A stretch of DNA of 6,592 bases, from the NCBI GenBank assembly GCA_902805755.1, contig CADCUA010000476.1:1-6592 (forward strand). The letters are read 5' to 3'. The notes beneath the pieces are model-generated. The model did no database searches. It was not told the origin of the DNA and saw nothing but the letters and a program-made list of their open reading frames with translations. Origin of the DNA: an uncultured Lysobacter sp. Its GTDB lineage: Bacteria; Pseudomonadota; Gammaproteobacteria; Xanthomonadales; Xanthomonadaceae. The position numbers were made by a program, and so were the translations under genes. Shown here in pieces: positions 5,148 through 6,592 of the stretch. Numbering within the stretch: the first letter of the stretch is position 1; each line of letters starts with the position of its first letter.

Positions 5148-6592
5148 GCGGCGGACTTCTTCCGTGAGCTCTTGCGGACCGGCGTAGCTTCAACGCCCGG
5201 GAGCAATGGCGCAAGGAAGCGGCCGGTGTAGGAGTGTGGAAGGCCCGCGATGTGCTCGGGCGTACCGGTCGCCAGAATCGTTCCCCCGCGATGCCCGCCC
5301 TCGGGGCCGAGGTCGATGACCCAGTCGGCCGTCTTGATCACGTCGAGGTTGTGCTCGATGACGAGCACGGTGTTCCCGCGGTCAACGAGCCGGTGGAGCA
5401 CGTCGAGCAGGAGGCGCACGTCCTCGAAGTGGAGCCCGGTGGTGGGCTCGTCGAGGATGTAGAAGGTGCGGCCGGTGTCGCGCTTGCTCAGCTCCGTCGC
5501 GAGCTTGATGCGCTGCGCCTCGCCGCCCGAGAGCGTGGTCGCGCTCTGCCCCAGGTGGATGTAGCCGAGGCCCACGTCGTTGAGCGTCTGCAGCTTCTGC
5601 GCGATGCGCGGCTGGTTCTCGAAGAAGGCCAGCGCGTCCTCGACGGTGAGGTCGAGCACCTCCGCGACGCTCAGGCCGCGGAAGCGCACCTCGAGCGTCT
5701 CGCGGTTGAACCGCTTCCCCTTGCACACGTCGCACGGCACGAAGACGTCGGGGAGGAAGTGCATCTCGATCTTCACGAGGCCGTCGCCCTGACACGCCTC
5801 GCACCGCCCGCCCTTGACGTTGAACGAGAAGCGCCCCGCGCCGTAGCCGCGGATCTTCGACTCCGGCATCTCGGCGAACAGCTCGCGAATCGGGGTGAAG
5901 AGCCCGGTGTACGTCGCGGGGTTCGAGCGCGGCGTGCGGCCGATCGGGCTCTGGTCGATGTCGATGACCTTGTCCACGTGCTCGAGGCCCGTGATGCTCG
6001 TGTGCGCGCCCGGCACCACGCGCGCGCGGTAGAAGTGCCGCGCGAGCGACCGGTGGAGGATGTCGCCGATGAGCGTCGACTTCCCCGAGCCGCTCACGCC
6101 CGTGACCGCCACGAACGCCCCGAGCGGGACGGCGACGTCCACGTTGCGCAGGTTGTGCTCGCGCGCGCCGTAGATGCGGATCGCGCGCTTCTCGTCGAGC
6201 GCGCGCCGCTGGGCCGGGACCGGGATGGCCTTGTCGCCACGGAGGTACTGGCCGGTGACGGACTCGCGGTGCGCGGCCACCTCGTCGAAGGTGCCCGCGG
6301 CGATCACCTCGCCGCCGTGCTTGCCGGCGCCGGGCCCCATGTCGATCAGGTAGTCGGCGGTCCGCATCGTCTCCTCGTCGTGCTCCACGACGATCACGGT
6401 GTTGCCGAGGTCGCGGAGCTGCACGAGCGTCGCCAGCAGCCGCCCGTTGTCGCGCTGGTGCAGCCCGATCGACGGCTCGTCGAGGATGTAGAGCACGCCG
6501 ACGAGCCGCGAGCCGATCTGCGTCGCGAGCCGGATGCGCTGCGCCTCGCCGCCCGAGAGCGACTCCGCCGAGCGGTTGAGCGTCAGGTAATC
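5144..6592 (-). CDS. uvrA: UvrA excinuclease subunit, C-terminal half (start beyond right edge)
   Basis: 482 visible residues, about half of a protein of roughly 940. UvrA is the ATP-dependent damage-recognition subunit of nucleotide excision repair, working with UvrB on DNA. From the right edge: the first ABC signature [13 protein letters not shown] (11-23 of the fragment) and Walker [13 protein letters not shown] (35-46); then the second ATPase domain with Walker [10 protein letters not shown] (165-173), the zinc finger CEAC...CDVC (cysteines 264, 267, 287, 290; CxxC-x19-CxxC), [13 protein letters not shown], the second signature TLSGGEAQ (353-360) and Walker [12 protein letters not shown] (378-388). 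All are intact. The tail is basic and serine-rich ([10 protein letters not shown]). The frame is open to the edge, so GTG at 6496 is not a start. Leucine is mostly CTC and glutamate almost always GAG, unlike the neighbours. The stop overlaps the thioesterase start. Confidence 0.97.
   Translation of the reverse strand, partial: DYLTLNRSAESLSGGEAQRIRLATQIGSRLVGVLYILDEPSIGLHQRDNGRLLATLVQLRDLGNTVIVVEHDEETMRTADYLIDMGPGAGKHGGEVIAAGTFDEVAAHRESVTGQYLRGDKAIPVPAQRRALDEKRAIRIYGAREHNLRNVDVAVPLGAFVAVTGVSGSGKSTLIGDILHRSLARHFYRARVVPGAHTSITGLEHVDKVIDIDQSPIGRTPRSNPATYTGLFTPIRELFAEMPESKIRGYGAGRFSFNVKGGRCEACQGDGLVKIEMHFLPDVFVPCDVCKGKRFNRETLEVRFRGLSVAEVLDLTVEDALAFFENQPRIAQKLQTLNDVGLGYIHLGQSATTLSGGEAQRIKLATELSKRDTGRTFYILDEPTTGLHFEDVRLLLDVLHRLVDRGNTVLVIEHNLDVIKTADWVIDLGPEGGHRGGTILATGTPEHIAGLPHSYTGRFLAPLLPGVEATPVRKSSRKKSAA

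Noticed and set aside
6494..6496. GTG as the start of a shorter UvrA-like protein
   Set aside because: The same frame continues to the right edge with the conserved [13 protein letters not shown] signature of UvrA, so the true start lies outside the window.

Overview
The window looks like ordinary chromosome from a high-GC gammaproteobacterium, most likely Xanthomonadaceae (Lysobacter/Luteimonas-like). That placement is inferred from CTG-dominated leucine codons in most genes and from the gene types: a periplasmic FKBP_N protein with a degenerate C-terminal domain, a PCu(A)C copper chaperone, an SseA-type sulfurtransferase and a FadM/YbgC-like thioesterase. No search was run. I see no rRNA, tRNA, CRISPR array, insertion sequence or phage gene.

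Layout, left to right. A 3'-truncated enoyl-CoA hydratase (1-423, minus) runs off the left edge. A 202-bp divergent intergenic region follows, then an exported FKBP-like protein (626-1312, plus) that ends in a textbook intrinsic terminator (1342-1371). Just 25 nt after the terminator starts a tight three-gene unit on the plus strand: a small DUF1289 cysteine protein (1397-1585), a NudL-type CoA pyrophosphatase (1582-2202) and a mercaptopyruvate-sulfurtransferase-type rhodanese (2199-3047). Each pair is joined by a 4-bp stop/start overlap. Convergent to it is a delta3,delta2-enoyl-CoA isomerase (3069-3866, minus), which is divergent from a PCu(A)C copper chaperone (3969-4415, plus). On the right, uvrA (5144-6592, minus, its start beyond the edge) is followed by an overlapping acyl-CoA thioesterase (4536-5147, minus) with a long basic, low-complexity N-terminal tail.

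Function. Four genes handle acyl-CoA or CoA: hydratase, isomerase, thioesterase and CoA pyrophosphatase. They sit in separate transcription units, so this is a loose theme and not one operon. The sulfurtransferase and the DUF1289 protein suggest sulfur or iron-sulfur chemistry, and the copper chaperone supplies copper to periplasmic targets such as cytochrome oxidase.

Most of the window is conventional. The points most worth a second look are: the FKBP-like protein, whose active-site strand and loop are lost and contain a perfect 15-bp in-frame tandem duplication; the uvrA fragment, whose codon use (CTC-rich leucine, almost no GAA) differs sharply from its neighbours except in its last codons, which suggests horizontal replacement, gene mosaicism or a chimeric assembly; the histone-tail-like extension on the thioesterase; and a symmetric -10-like element between the isomerase and the copper chaperone. 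I found no convincing undescribed multi-gene system.
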